64,000 bases of DNA, from the NCBI RefSeq assembly GCF_000348785.1, contig NC_020520.1, positions 1,364,001 to 1,428,000 on the forward strand, read 5' to 3'. The notes beneath the pieces were generated by a model. That model was not told the origin of the DNA. It was given only the letters and a program-made list of their open reading frames with translations, and did no database searches. Position numbers and translations under genes: made by a program. Shown here in pieces: positions 9,618 to 18,564 of this stretch; position 1 is the stretch's first letter; each line of letters starts with the position of its first letter. Origin of the DNA: Ilumatobacter coccineus YM16-304. Lineage in GTDB: Bacteria > Actinomycetota > Acidimicrobiia > Acidimicrobiales > Ilumatobacteraceae.

Positions 9618-10559
9618 ATGCGTATCGGACTGATCGCGCTCGACGGTTGCTTCGGCTCGGCGGTCGCATCGGTGATCGACATCTTGCGGGTGGCGGACGG
9701 AGCCCGCAGCGATGTCGACCCGCGTATCGACCCGATCGAGCTCGCCATCGTCGGACCAAAGCGGCGGGTGACCACGACGACATCAATGACCCTGTCGGTG
9801 GACCATCCTCTGTCGGAGTCCGGCGACTTCGACGTGGTCGTCGTCCCTGCGCTTGGGACCCTCACTGCCGCCGCCACCAACGACGCGCTGCAGAGCCGAG
9901 GTGCCCGTTTGGTCATCGAGTCACTCGCGCGTCTCGACGACGCGACCACCCAGATCGCAGCAGCGTGCACCGGTGTGTTCACCGTCGCCGAGACCGGACG
10001 GATGCACCACCGGCGGGCAACGACCAGCTGGTTCCTGGGGCCGGAGTTCCGAAAGCGCTATCCGACCGTCGACCTCGATCTCGACACCATGGTCGTGGTC
10101 GACGGAAACCTCGTCACCGCCGGCGCCGCCTTCGCCCACATCGACCTCGCACTCTCAATCGTGCGATCGGTCAGCCCCGACCTGGCCCAGCACGTCGCCA
10201 AGCTGCTCCTCATCGACGAGCGCCCGTCGCAGGCGGCCTTCGTCGCCTACGAACACCTCCGGCACGATGACCCGATCGTCGTCGAGTTCGAACGCTTCGT
10301 GCGCGCCCGCCTCGACGAACCGCTCGACGTCGCGTTCGTCGCGCAGTCGCTCGGCACGAGCCGGCGCACCCTCGAACGACGACTCCGTTCGGCGCTCAAC
10401 CTCACTCCGCTCGGCTTCGTCCAACGTCTACGCATCGAACGGGCTCGGCATCTCTCGGCAACCACCGACCTCAACTCCGCCGAGATCGCCCTGCGGGTCG
10501 GCTACGCAAATGCCGAGACACTCCGCTCCCTCCTGCGCAGACAACGACGCCGTTCCTGA
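9618..10559 (+). CDS. GlxA-family transcriptional regulator (DJ-1/PfpI + AraC HTH)
   Basis: The protein has 313 residues. Residues 1-~180 form a DJ-1/PfpI-like domain starting MRIGLIALDGCFGSAVASVIDIL, with the nucleophile-elbow-like IAAACTGVFTVAETG segment. The last ~100 residues are an AraC-type double helix-turn-helix (VAFVAQSLGTSRRTLERRL ... TPLGFVQRLRIERARHL ... SAEIALRVGYANAETLRSLLRR). Proteins of this architecture are transcriptional activators that sense small molecules through the amidotransferase-like domain. The adjacent divergent ABM gene is the most likely target. Confidence 0.92.
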   Translation: MRIGLIALDGCFGSAVASVIDILRVADGARSDVDPRIDPIELAIVGPKRRVTTTTSMTLSVDHPLSESGDFDVVVVPALGTLTAAATNDALQSRGARLVIESLARLDDATTQIAAACTGVFTVAETGRMHHRRATTSWFLGPEFRKRYPTVDLDLDTMVVVDGNLVTAGAAFAHIDLALSIVRSVSPDLAQHVAKLLLIDERPSQAAFVAYEHLRHDDPIVVEFERFVRARLDEPLDVAFVAQSLGTSRRTLERRLRSALNLTPLGFVQRLRIERARHLSATTDLNSAEIALRVGYANAETLRSLLRRQRRRS

Positions 10560-10715
10560 GTCCAGCACCATGCATGTAGCCGGTGTAGCAACGCGCAGTT
10601 GGATCCGATCGCACGCAGGTAGACGGCGTTCTGCGGGGCGCGTTTCCGAGCGCGTCAGAGCCACATCCGCGTCGGTGTGCTGCGAGGGGTTCGTACGAGC
10701 GGCCAGGATGGATGG

Positions 10716-11250
10716 ATGTCGGATCGTCCGCCACAGTCGTCGTGGGTGAGTGCGAGAGTCGTTGTCGCCGAATCATCGATCGAGGGCCGTGGCTTGTTCG
10801 CCACCACCGACCTCGACATCGGCGACGTCGTTGTTCACTTCGGCGGGAACGTCGTACCGACGACGAACTCCATCATCTGCTCGCTCAGGCCGTCTCAACT
10901 GACGGCTACGTCGACTCCAGTGGAGTGAGCGCCGACCAACACCTTGTGCTCGACGATTCCCTCGCACGTTTCGGCAACCACTCCTGCGACCCAACGGTGT
11001 GGCTCGATGTCTCCTTCTCGCTCGTCGCACGCCGACACCCTGACGGGCGGCGATGAGATCACGGTTGACTACGCAACCTTCTCCACGCTGCACGAGTGGT
11101 CGATGCGATGCCGTTGTGGCACGAAACACTGCCGTGGCGTGGTGACCGGCAACGACTGGCGCCTTCAAGAGCTTCAAGCCAGGTACGGCGACCGGTGGAG
11201 CGAGAACGCGCAGCGCCTGATCGCCTCTCAACGGGCCATGGGCCCGGACG
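10716..11250 (+). pseudogene. SET-domain protein with two frameshifts
   Basis: Pieces of one SET-domain protein occur in order but in two frames. From ATG 10716 the first frame gives ARVVVAESSIEGRGLFATTDLDIGD. Around 10860, in a CGACGACGA stretch, the sequence moves to another frame giving DELHHLLAQAVSTDGYVDSS and NHSCDPTVWLDVSFSLVARR. Near 11030 it returns to the first frame with GGDEITVDYATF and the post-SET-like RCRCGTKHCRG, then LQELQARYGDRWS. These are the GRG, NHSC and DY motifs of SET methyltransferases. No clear stop follows, so the 3' end is approximate. The gene is either inactivated or carries two indel errors. Confidence 0.8.
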
Positions 11251-11359
11251 TGCGTGGCTGGCGACCGCTGATATCGCGCACCCGACCGAGCACCGACGTG
11301 CCGGATTGTGCGGTCGGGGCAGAGCGTGGGTTGGAGTGTTATGGGCGGCTGTCAGGTCG

Positions 11360-13324
11360 TCAGCCGGTCGGTGCTGGGACGGTGTTGAGCGTGGGCTGGC
11401 GGATGCTGAGCGAGATCGCTCGCCCGACCTCGAGCGGCGATGTGGTGGATTCACCCGCGGCTTCGAGTTCGGCGACGGTGAAGCCGTTGAATCCGAGGAG
11501 TTCTACGACCGGGATGTCTTGGGTAGCGGCGATCGACTCCCACGTCTCGCCGGGTTCGATGGGGTGGAGCTTGCCGGGCCGCCAGGCGGCCGTGATCCGC
11601 ACCTCGGCACCACAGGCAACGGTGTCCCCCGGTGTGGTGCCTTGGTCCACGACCGCATAGTCGTTGTCGGTGGCGGTCTCACCCTCGGGCGGTGCCTCGC
11701 GCATGACTTCGAAGCTGAGCCCGCTGGCGAGCAGCTTGTCGACTGCTGCGGGGTATGCCATGCCTGCGACACTCGGGATTGCTGTCTGGTCGCCATCGGC
11801 GCAGGTCGGCTCAGGCACCATGGTCGTCGTCGGACGGATTGTGGTTGGGGGAATCATGACGACGGTGCCGGCGTCGAGGGGGTCGTCTGGTCCGATGCCG
11901 GTCCAGCCGTTGTGGGCGGCGATTGGTGCTGTGTCGTCGGGCGAGAACCCGAACTGCTCGGCAATCGTTGCGAGGGTGTCACCGTCGATCGTGGTGTAGA
12001 GCTGAACGCCGTCGGATGAGTCCGGGGCGGTGAGCTGTGGGGTGTAGCGGTCGAGTTCGGTGCCGGTGCTATCGAGCCAGATGATGGTCTCAACGACGCC
12101 GGCGGGGACGGTGGTGGAGTAGTAGCGGCTGGGGTAGTTGGCGAAGGGGATCGTGTTGATCTCGATCGGGTCGTTGCCGGTGGTGGTGATGCGAATGCTT
12201 GTCGCGTTGGCGGTCGTCGAGCCGGCGATGGTGGCGGTGCCGTCGGAGTGGATTCTGACGATGGTTCGTTGGCTGATGTCGCTGCCGCAGGTGTCGATGT
12301 AGTTGAGGCCGACGCATTCTTGTCCGTCCGAGGTGGCGACGATGAGTCCGTCACCGTCGTTGTCCCATGCGTCCCAGGGTTCGGCGAGGTCGGTGATGAT
12401 GACCCGGTTGGGGATGGTCGCCGGTCCGTCCGTGACGCGTATGGCTTCGGCGATGTCCATCAGATCGTCTTCCCGTGCGGGGGGGACGGCGACCCATACG
12501 AGGACGCCGGGGCGTTCTTGCCAGATGACGGCGGGGTCGGTTTCGTTGAGGTAGTTGATGGCGGGGTGGCCGCGCACGGTGGTGTTGGTTTGTGGGCCGT
12601 CGCCTTGGGTTGGGCCCCAGCGGGTGGCGTAGGTGGCGGGGTCGAGGTCGGTGAAGGTGGTGCCGATGGAGATCTCGGGGCCCGATTGGGCGTCGTCGGT
12701 GGCCGCTGGTTCACCGGTGTCGAGGGGATAGCTGACGAGGTTGACGCCGGCGATGCCTTCGATCTTGTCGCACGACCCGAGATCGGCGGAGAGGGTGACA
12801 CAGCGGGTCAGGGTGTCGAACCAGTCGGTGTGCACGACGGGCTCACCGAGGCTTTCGGGGCCGAGGTAGAAGTCGGTGGCACCGTCGTTGACTGGGAGCG
12901 GGTCGAAGCCGTCGCAGCCGGCGTCGGTGCACAGCGGCAACGACGAGGAGGTCGACGCTGCGCTGTTGTCGGGCGGACGCGAGACGTCTGGCGCTGTCGT
13001 GGCGCCAGCGGGTTGGGCCGCCGGCGCGGGTGCGGCCCCGTCGTCGCGGTTGGCGGCGGCCCAGAGCCCACCGAGCCCGAGCACGGCGACCGCCGCAGCT
13101 GCGCTGGCGACGGTTCGGCTCCTTCGTTGGGGTCGCTGGGACTCGGCGTCGCCGATGGGGAGCGTGCGCACCGTCAGGTCGACTTCCTCCTGCCGGGCGG
13201 CTGCGGGACGCGCATCGGGTTGGGGTTCAAGGTGGGGGAACAACTCGGCGCGGATGTCGGCGAGCTCGGCGTCGGTCATTGCGTCGCTGGGTCGAAGCTC
13301 GGCGAACATGGTGATCTCATCCAT
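11360..13324 (-). CDS. Single-pass membrane sigma-factor partner with LysM-like and PASTA-like domains
   Basis: The protein has 654 residues. A ~70-residue cytoplasmic N-terminus is followed by one transmembrane helix (about 71-91), then a Pro/Thr/Ser-rich linker and a large extracytoplasmic part. Near residues 440-500 a LysM-like stretch occurs (YTTIDGDTLATIAEQFGF). Next comes a PASTA-like repeat (IPSVAGMAYPAAVDKLLASGL) and a second LysM-like end (IEPGETWESIAATQDIPVVELLGFNGF). The ATG overlaps the end of the sigma-factor gene by 8 bp and has an AAGGAG site inside it. By position and topology it is the probable membrane-bound anti-sigma or sensor partner; the cell-wall-binding domains suggest envelope sensing. 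Confidence 0.8.
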   Translation of the reverse strand: MDEITMFAELRPSDAMTDAELADIRAELFPHLEPQPDARPAAARQEEVDLTVRTLPIGDAESQRPQRRSRTVASAAAAVAVLGLGGLWAAANRDDGAAPAPAAQPAGATTAPDVSRPPDNSAASTSSSLPLCTDAGCDGFDPLPVNDGATDFYLGPESLGEPVVHTDWFDTLTRCVTLSADLGSCDKIEGIAGVNLVSYPLDTGEPAATDDAQSGPEISIGTTFTDLDPATYATRWGPTQGDGPQTNTTVRGHPAINYLNETDPAVIWQERPGVLVWVAVPPAREDDLMDIAEAIRVTDGPATIPNRVIITDLAEPWDAWDNDGDGLIVATSDGQECVGLNYIDTCGSDISQRTIVRIHSDGTATIAGSTTANATSIRITTTGNDPIEINTIPFANYPSRYYSTTVPAGVVETIIWLDSTGTELDRYTPQLTAPDSSDGVQLYTTIDGDTLATIAEQFGFSPDDTAPIAAHNGWTGIGPDDPLDAGTVVMIPPTTIRPTTTMVPEPTCADGDQTAIPSVAGMAYPAAVDKLLASGLSFEVMREAPPEGETATDNDYAVVDQGTTPGDTVACGAEVRITAAWRPGKLHPIEPGETWESIAATQDIPVVELLGFNGFTVAELEAAGESTTSPLEVGRAISLSIRQPTLNTVPAPTG

Positions 13325-13871
13325 CGGTCTCTCCTTGTCGGACGATCTGTGCGAGTTGGGCGCGGATCCGCGTCAGGCGGGATCGAACCGTGCCTGGCGG
13401 TATTCCGAGCGCGGCGGCGGCCTCTCGGCTGGTGAACTGTTCCCAGGCGATCAGGATCAGCAGGTCGCGGTCGTCGGGGTCGAGGGTGGCGACGGCGTCG
13501 ACGACGCGTTGGTAGTGGGCGCTGGCGTCGAGGCGTTCGTCGACGCGCAGCAGCGGGTCGACTGGCTGGACGTCGGCGCGTGCGGAGCGTGCTTGGATCC
13601 GGAGCCGTCGTTCCTCGGTGCGCCAGTGCCGACGGATCAGGTTCGAGGCGATCCCGAACAGCCATGCCCGTTCGCCGCCCCGGCCGGGTTCGTAGCCGTC
13701 GAGTTGCTGCAACGCGATGCGGAACGTGTCCGCCACGATGTCGCGGGCCAGGTTCGCGCCGACTCGTCGCGTGGCGTAGCCGGCGAGCGCGCGGGCATGC
13801 TGGTCGAACCAGTCCGCCACCACCTCAGTGGCGGGGTCGGATCGCATGGCGGGCACGTCCACGTCAGGCAT
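13317..13871 (-). CDS. ECF-type RNA polymerase sigma factor (first module)
   Basis: The protein has 184 residues. Region 2 runs from YATRRVGANLARDIVADTF through AWLFGIASNLIRRHWRTEERR, and region 4 from LDPDDRDLLILIAWEQFTSREAAAALG to TVRSRLTRIRAQL. I chose ATG 13871; a GTG lies one codon upstream and another ATG nine codons downstream. It is a close paralogue of the sigma factor at 15632-16183, sharing a nearly identical FGIASNL-RRHWRTEERR block. The downstream gene overlaps it by 8 bp and encodes its likely membrane partner. Confidence 0.92.
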   Translation of the reverse strand: MPDVDVPAMRSDPATEVVADWFDQHARALAGYATRRVGANLARDIVADTFRIALQQLDGYEPGRGGERAWLFGIASNLIRRHWRTEERRLRIQARSARADVQPVDPLLRVDERLDASAHYQRVVDAVATLDPDDRDLLILIAWEQFTSREAAAALGIPPGTVRSRLTRIRAQLAQIVRQGETDG

Positions 13872-13949
13872 CACACCAACACTTGCCCGCCGACGGCCAC
13901 CCTGTTCACACGAACCTGTCGAACAGCTCGAACGGACGGCCCGAGCGGC

Positions 13950-15635
13950 CTACAGCTCGACGAGGTCTGTCTGCTGGTCGAGGTTCGGGGTGAGCTCGAC
14001 GCGGGGGCTCGGCCCATCGTCGGAAATGAACCCGACCGTGGGTGGGCGCTCACCATCGGGGATGGTCACGATGACGAACCTGCCGTGGTCGGTCGTGGTG
14101 TCGGAGATGATCGTGGCGGTGGTTCCGTCTGTGTAGCCGTCGGCCGGGTTGAGATGGTCCGAGGGGCGCAACGTCGGGTCGCCGGTCTGGGCGTCGATGC
14201 TCGTGGAGATCCACACGACCCCGATCCGGCGGTCGCCGAGATCGAAGCCCTTCGCGGCGTGCGCCTCGTCGAAGCCACCGTCGTCGTCGACCAGGATGCA
14301 GTCGAAGACGGGCGCGTCAAGACACAGGGCGTGGCCGTCGTCGTGGTCGGGGCTCGTACGCACCGACGCCTCGATGCCGTCGCTCATGCTCGCCTGGTCG
14401 TAGACCGCCCATCCGGCCACCTCGTTGTTGACTCCCTTGGCGACCGTGGCGGAAACGTCGATGAACTCGGCCGAGTCGGCGAACCGGACCCCGCGGGCGA
14501 CATCCAGCAGCTCCTCGTCTGACAATGCGCTGGCGTCGCTGGCCATGGCGAGCGTGGAGCTCATCGTGACCTGCCTGTCGTCGTCCAGCCAGGAGATGAT
14601 CGCGATTGCGCCGCTGGTGTTGCGGGTGGCGACTGCCGAGCGGCCGTCGATCTGGATCGGTTCCCAGTCGTAGCCGGTGCCGACGAGCTGGTCGAGGTCG
14701 TAGCCGAACCGGTTCGGTTCGCTGTACACGATCAGCCCGGGGCCGGTCCACGACGGCGCCAGGCGGATCGAGGTGGTCACCGCTGCGGGATCGGTCAGGC
14801 CGAGCTCGCCGGTCGGGATGAGCCCAAAGTCGTCGGGGATCGTGACCGTGCGCGCTTGGACGTCGACGACGAGGGACTCCGCTATCGGCCGCACCAACTC
14901 CTGGGCAGCACCGGTGGCGGACACCTGCATCTGATACGAGTTCTCGAACCACGTGATCCCGGCTCGCGGGGTGGGGGAACCGCTGGCCGCCGGATCGTCG
15001 GTCCACTCATCGGCCGGCACCCCACGCACTGTCGAATCGAACTCGTCGTCGGCGAGGTTGGCTTCGTCGGCCGGGACGGGCCGAGGCGGTCGGACGTCCA
15101 CCACACCATTGACCTCTCCAGCCTCGTCGAGCAGCGCCCACTGTTGAGACCCGAACAGCGAACCGCCAGGGCCCGCGTCGACCCCGACGACGTTCCATCC
15201 CTCAGGAACCACGTCGACCACCGCGAACCGGGTCCCATTTGCGATGATGAAAGGACCCGAACCGTCGGTGGCATCGACGTTCTCGTCCGCTGGGACCTGA
15301 AGATCGGGTTCCGTGTTCTGGGTCGTGTTGGTGGGATTGGACTGGGCTGGCGTGTCGGCGGGCGTCTCCGAACCCGGGCGTCCTGCGACGATCGCGATTC
15401 CTGCGAGTCCAACGACCGCTGCGGCTGCTGCGGCCCATGTCGCCGCACGTTGAACACGTCTGGGGTGTTCGCGTTCGGGTGCGGTCGCGAGTTTAAGGTC
15501 CGGACTGGCCGCCAGGTGTGGGTCGGCCATCGGTGGGCCGGCGGGTTCGTTGCTGATCCGTGCCCATACCCGCTGCGCGGTCGCCGGGTCGAGGTGCTCG
15601 TCGGCGGGACGGATTCGGTCGTAGAGATCGTTCAT
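13950..15635 (-). CDS. Single-pass membrane sigma-factor partner (second module)
   Basis: The protein has 561 residues. The cytoplasmic N-terminus (DLYDRIRPADEHLDPATAQRVWARI) resembles the short N-terminal segments of actinobacterial proteins encoded beside ECF sigma factors. One transmembrane helix lies at about 66-85. The remaining ~470 residues are extracytoplasmic, start with an acidic Asn/Thr-rich linker and carry no domain I can name. The ATG overlaps the stop of the sigma-factor gene (ATGA). It is probably the anti-sigma regulator of that sigma factor; no zinc-binding ZAS motif (HxxxCxxC) is visible. Confidence 0.75.
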   Translation of the reverse strand: MNDLYDRIRPADEHLDPATAQRVWARISNEPAGPPMADPHLAASPDLKLATAPEREHPRRVQRAATWAAAAAAVVGLAGIAIVAGRPGSETPADTPAQSNPTNTTQNTEPDLQVPADENVDATDGSGPFIIANGTRFAVVDVVPEGWNVVGVDAGPGGSLFGSQQWALLDEAGEVNGVVDVRPPRPVPADEANLADDEFDSTVRGVPADEWTDDPAASGSPTPRAGITWFENSYQMQVSATGAAQELVRPIAESLVVDVQARTVTIPDDFGLIPTGELGLTDPAAVTTSIRLAPSWTGPGLIVYSEPNRFGYDLDQLVGTGYDWEPIQIDGRSAVATRNTSGAIAIISWLDDDRQVTMSSTLAMASDASALSDEELLDVARGVRFADSAEFIDVSATVAKGVNNEVAGWAVYDQASMSDGIEASVRTSPDHDDGHALCLDAPVFDCILVDDDGGFDEAHAAKGFDLGDRRIGVVWISTSIDAQTGDPTLRPSDHLNPADGYTDGTTATIISDTTTDHGRFVIVTIPDGERPPTVGFISDDGPSPRVELTPNLDQQTDLVEL

Positions 15636-16183
15636 GATGGTCCTCCTCGTTCCTGTTCGGTGGCCGCCCGGAGTCGGGCACGTGCTCGGCGTACCCGCGA
15701 CCTGACCGTGGCTGCGTTCATCCCGATAACGGCGCCCGCCTCGGCGCTACTCATCGATTCCCAACCGGTCAAAGCCAGCAATTCCCGGTCGATCTCCTCG
15801 AGGCGACCCAATTCGTCGATCAACGCTTCGGCCTCGGTCGCTGCGTCGACGCGGTCGACAACTCCGGTCATCGTCAACAGCGGATCGATGCCGGTGACAG
15901 GCGAGGCCGCGTCGCGGGCAAGTGCGCGAATTCTGCGTTCTTCGGTGCGCCAATGGCGCCGAACCAGGTTCGAGGCGATGCCGAACAACCACGTACGCAT
16001 CGAACCGCGCTCGGGATCGAACGAGCTTACGGACGCCATCGCCTCGACGAACGTGTCTGCCAGCAGGTCCTCGGCGAGGTCCCGGCCCACCCGCCGAGCC
16101 AAATAGACGAACAGGCCATCAGCGTGCTCCGAGTACACGACTCGCCACCGGAGCCCGTTCGGCGCGTCACTGATGTTGTTCAC
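15632..16183 (-). CDS. ECF-type RNA polymerase sigma factor (second module)
   Basis: The protein has 183 residues when started at GTG 16183, which has GAGGAG six bases upstream; longer in-frame GTG starts lack a ribosome binding site. Region 2 includes YLARRVGRDLAEDLLADTF and TWLFGIASNLVRRHWRTEERR; region 4 includes REL-LALTGWESMSSAEAGAVIGM and TVRSRVRRARARL. It is divergent from the third module across a 177-bp gap, which must hold both promoters. The overlap with the next gene (ATGA) couples it to the membrane partner. Confidence 0.92.
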   Translation of the reverse strand: MNNISDAPNGLRWRVVYSEHADGLFVYLARRVGRDLAEDLLADTFVEAMASVSSFDPERGSMRTWLFGIASNLVRRHWRTEERRIRALARDAASPVTGIDPLLTMTGVVDRVDAATEAEALIDELGRLEEIDRELLALTGWESMSSAEAGAVIGMNAATVRSRVRRARARLRAATEQERGGPS

Positions 16184-16360
16184 ACGCGGCTCCTCGATGC
16201 CAATCGGCGACCTCACAACAGATACTTGCCCGAACCGCACGCGCCTGTTGCAGCGTCCATGACCGCGGCCGCGTCGGCGGCCTCAACGATCAAGGGTGTG
16301 CCAGCCTTTCTTGGTCCGACAGTCGCGCACACGGGGCCTCGGCGGCGTCTACCTGTCGAG

Positions 16361-16858
16361 ATGGATCTGATGCATCAACACCGAACCCCCGAGCAAGACG
16401 CCGCCGACGAACAACTCGACGTCGCCTGGCGCACCCACGCGCCAGCAGCGATGCGGTTCGCCACCGCGGTCGTCGGACCGATCGACGCCCACGACGTGAC
16501 CACGACCGCGTTCCTGCGCGTCACCCAGCAGCCCGATTGGACCGACATCGAACACTTCGACCGCTACCTGATCCGCGCCGTCCGCAACCAAGCACAAGAC
16601 CTCTACCGGCAACGCCGACGACGCTGGCAACGAGACCTCCTCGCGGTACGACCCGAGGCGACCACCGATCCGCTCCCTGATGTCGATCTGCTCCGAGCGG
16701 TCGCGTCGCTCAGCGTGCAGCAACGATCGGTCGTGTTCCTCGCCTACTGGCACGACATGACCGAAGCCGAGATCGCCGAGACACTCGACATCGCTCGCAG
16801 CACCGTCCACCGAACACTCGCACGAGCCCGCATCGCGCTCCGAAAGGCATTGACATGA
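16361..16858 (+). CDS. ECF-type RNA polymerase sigma factor (third module)
   Basis: The protein has 165 residues from ATG 16361 (an alternative ATG lies at 16370). Region 2 is shorter and more divergent than in the two minus-strand paralogues (FATAVVGPIDAHDVTTTAFLRV ... YLIRAVRNQAQDLYRQRRRR). Region 4 is clear: LSVQQRSVVFLAYWHDMTEAEIAETLD then STVHRTLARARIAL. The stop overlaps the next ATG (ATGA). This is a separate sigma-factor lineage next to the duplicated pair, with the same gene order of sigma factor then membrane partner. Confidence 0.88.
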   Translation: MDLMHQHRTPEQDAADEQLDVAWRTHAPAAMRFATAVVGPIDAHDVTTTAFLRVTQQPDWTDIEHFDRYLIRAVRNQAQDLYRQRRRRWQRDLLAVRPEATTDPLPDVDLLRAVASLSVQQRSVVFLAYWHDMTEAEIAETLDIARSTVHRTLARARIALRKALT

Positions 16859-18348
16859 ACATGCAACTCGATCCCCACGTCAAGGCTGTGTTCGACGACA
16901 TCGTCGCCCACACCCCAGACATCGGACCGACGCCGACCGGCGACGTCGTGCACCTCGACCCCGGTCCTTCCCATCAGGGCCGCCGCTGGCTCGCGGTCGC
17001 CGCCGCGGCGATCGTCGTGGTCGGCGTAGGCGCACTCGTCGCTGTCCAACGCCCGGGACCAGATACCCCCGACGTTGCGCCGGCGACACAACCTCCGGCC
17101 GCGGTCGCCGACCTCGCACCTGGCAGCCCGCTCGTGTTCGACGAGACACCCGCCGCGCTGCAGAACGCCACGTTCTCCGCGGGCAATCGGTTCGAACCGG
17201 CAACAGCGGGGGACCTCGCAGGCACCACCGACGTGCCCGAACTGGTCCGCCGCTGGTACACCGGCGACGCAGCACAGCCCGAGTTGTCCCCGTGGATCGC
17301 CGTCGACTCGTACCCCGCCGATCAGATGTCACCCGACGTCCCGCCTGACGCCGAACAGATCACCGTGCAGGGCGTCGACGGCCACATCTACTCCACACCC
17401 GTCACGACAGGGACGTCTCTCGAGTTCGCGGTCGATGAGGCCACCTACGTCCTCACCGCCGGCCACCTGACCGACGGCGACTTGCTCTTGGCCGCCGAGC
17501 ACGTCCGACTTGCCGACGACGGCTACGGCGCCGTCATCGACCCGGCCGGACTCGCCGACGGACTGACCGAGCGCGGAGCGGGCACGATGATCGAGACGTT
17601 CTTCATCAGCCGCCAAGCATTCGAACACCCCATCCCCCAAACCCACTGGGACACCGCCGACACGAACGTCTGGGTGTCGGCCCTCACCGAAGACCCCGCG
17701 TTGCTGCCGCTCCAGCGGCTCGGCTACGCCACCGTCACCGACACCACCGTGCACGGCCAACCCGCCTATCTCACCTCCCTCGGCGACTACCAACCCGAAT
17801 ACCGAGGTGTCACCTGGTCCGAGAACGGCATCACCTATCTCCTCGGCAGCAACGGCTTCGACGACGACACCATCATCGAGTACGCCAACCTGCTTCGACC
17901 CGCCACCAGCAACGAATGGGAACAGTTCTTCGACGACACTTCTCAGGCTCAGACGACATCGGATCCACCATCAACGGCGCCTGACGAGCTGACGGCGTGG
18001 TTCGAGTATCGCATCGACTTCCTTGCTGGAGAGGGAACGCTCGAGGCGCTTGGGTACGAGATCACCGGCACGGACATGCCCATCGGTGGACCGGCGACCG
18101 TGACGATCGGATCGACGACCGACAACCGAGTGATCACGGTCCGCATGACGCCGGGCGAGCTCATCCAGCCCGAGGACCACTCACGGGTTCCAATCACCCT
18201 CTTGGAGCAGACCGATCAGATGGTCCAGGGACAGATCCTCAGCAATAACGGATGGCTATTCGAAGTCACCGCCGAGCGAGGAGCTGACGACGGACCACTG
18301 CCCACACCCGATCAGCTCCAGAGCATCCTCTTCGACCTCGACCCCTGA
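16855..18348 (+). CDS. Single-pass membrane sigma-factor partner (third module)
   Basis: The protein has 497 residues. A ~43-residue cytoplasmic N-terminus is followed by one transmembrane helix (about 44-65) and a ~430-residue extracytoplasmic part that starts with a Pro/Ala/Thr linker. I recognise no named domain in the outer part; it is rich in Asp, Thr and Tyr and looks globular. It matches the other two partners in topology and gene order but not obviously in sequence. It is probably the regulator of the sigma factor it overlaps. The 216 bp after its stop show no gene, tRNA or clear terminator. Confidence 0.75.
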   Translation: MNMQLDPHVKAVFDDIVAHTPDIGPTPTGDVVHLDPGPSHQGRRWLAVAAAAIVVVGVGALVAVQRPGPDTPDVAPATQPPAAVADLAPGSPLVFDETPAALQNATFSAGNRFEPATAGDLAGTTDVPELVRRWYTGDAAQPELSPWIAVDSYPADQMSPDVPPDAEQITVQGVDGHIYSTPVTTGTSLEFAVDEATYVLTAGHLTDGDLLLAAEHVRLADDGYGAVIDPAGLADGLTERGAGTMIETFFISRQAFEHPIPQTHWDTADTNVWVSALTEDPALLPLQRLGYATVTDTTVHGQPAYLTSLGDYQPEYRGVTWSENGITYLLGSNGFDDDTIIEYANLLRPATSNEWEQFFDDTSQAQTTSDPPSTAPDELTAWFEYRIDFLAGEGTLEALGYEITGTDMPIGGPATVTIGSTTDNRVITVRMTPGELIQPEDHSRVPITLLEQTDQMVQGQILSNNGWLFEVTAERGADDGPLPTPDQLQSILFDLDP

Positions 18349-18564
18349 TCCACGAGAGAGACGTCATCGACCGACACACCGCCCCTGGACTGCCGGGCGA
18401 GAGCGATCAATGAGACGGACCAGACCGACCATGCCGAGGAGAGGACTGGCCACGTCGCCGCTGTGCACCCGGTATTGACATCGCCAGTACGGCGCTCCTG
18501 GCGAGCAGAACCGGCAATCTGATCGCTGCATGTCGTCGCAGAAAGGCGCTCACGACGCCTGAGC

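Noticed and set aside
18349-18564. Possible tRNA or small RNA in the gap after the third sigma module
   Set aside because: No cloverleaf, no conserved T-arm GGTTCGA-type sequence and no terminator-like hairpin with U-tract were found.
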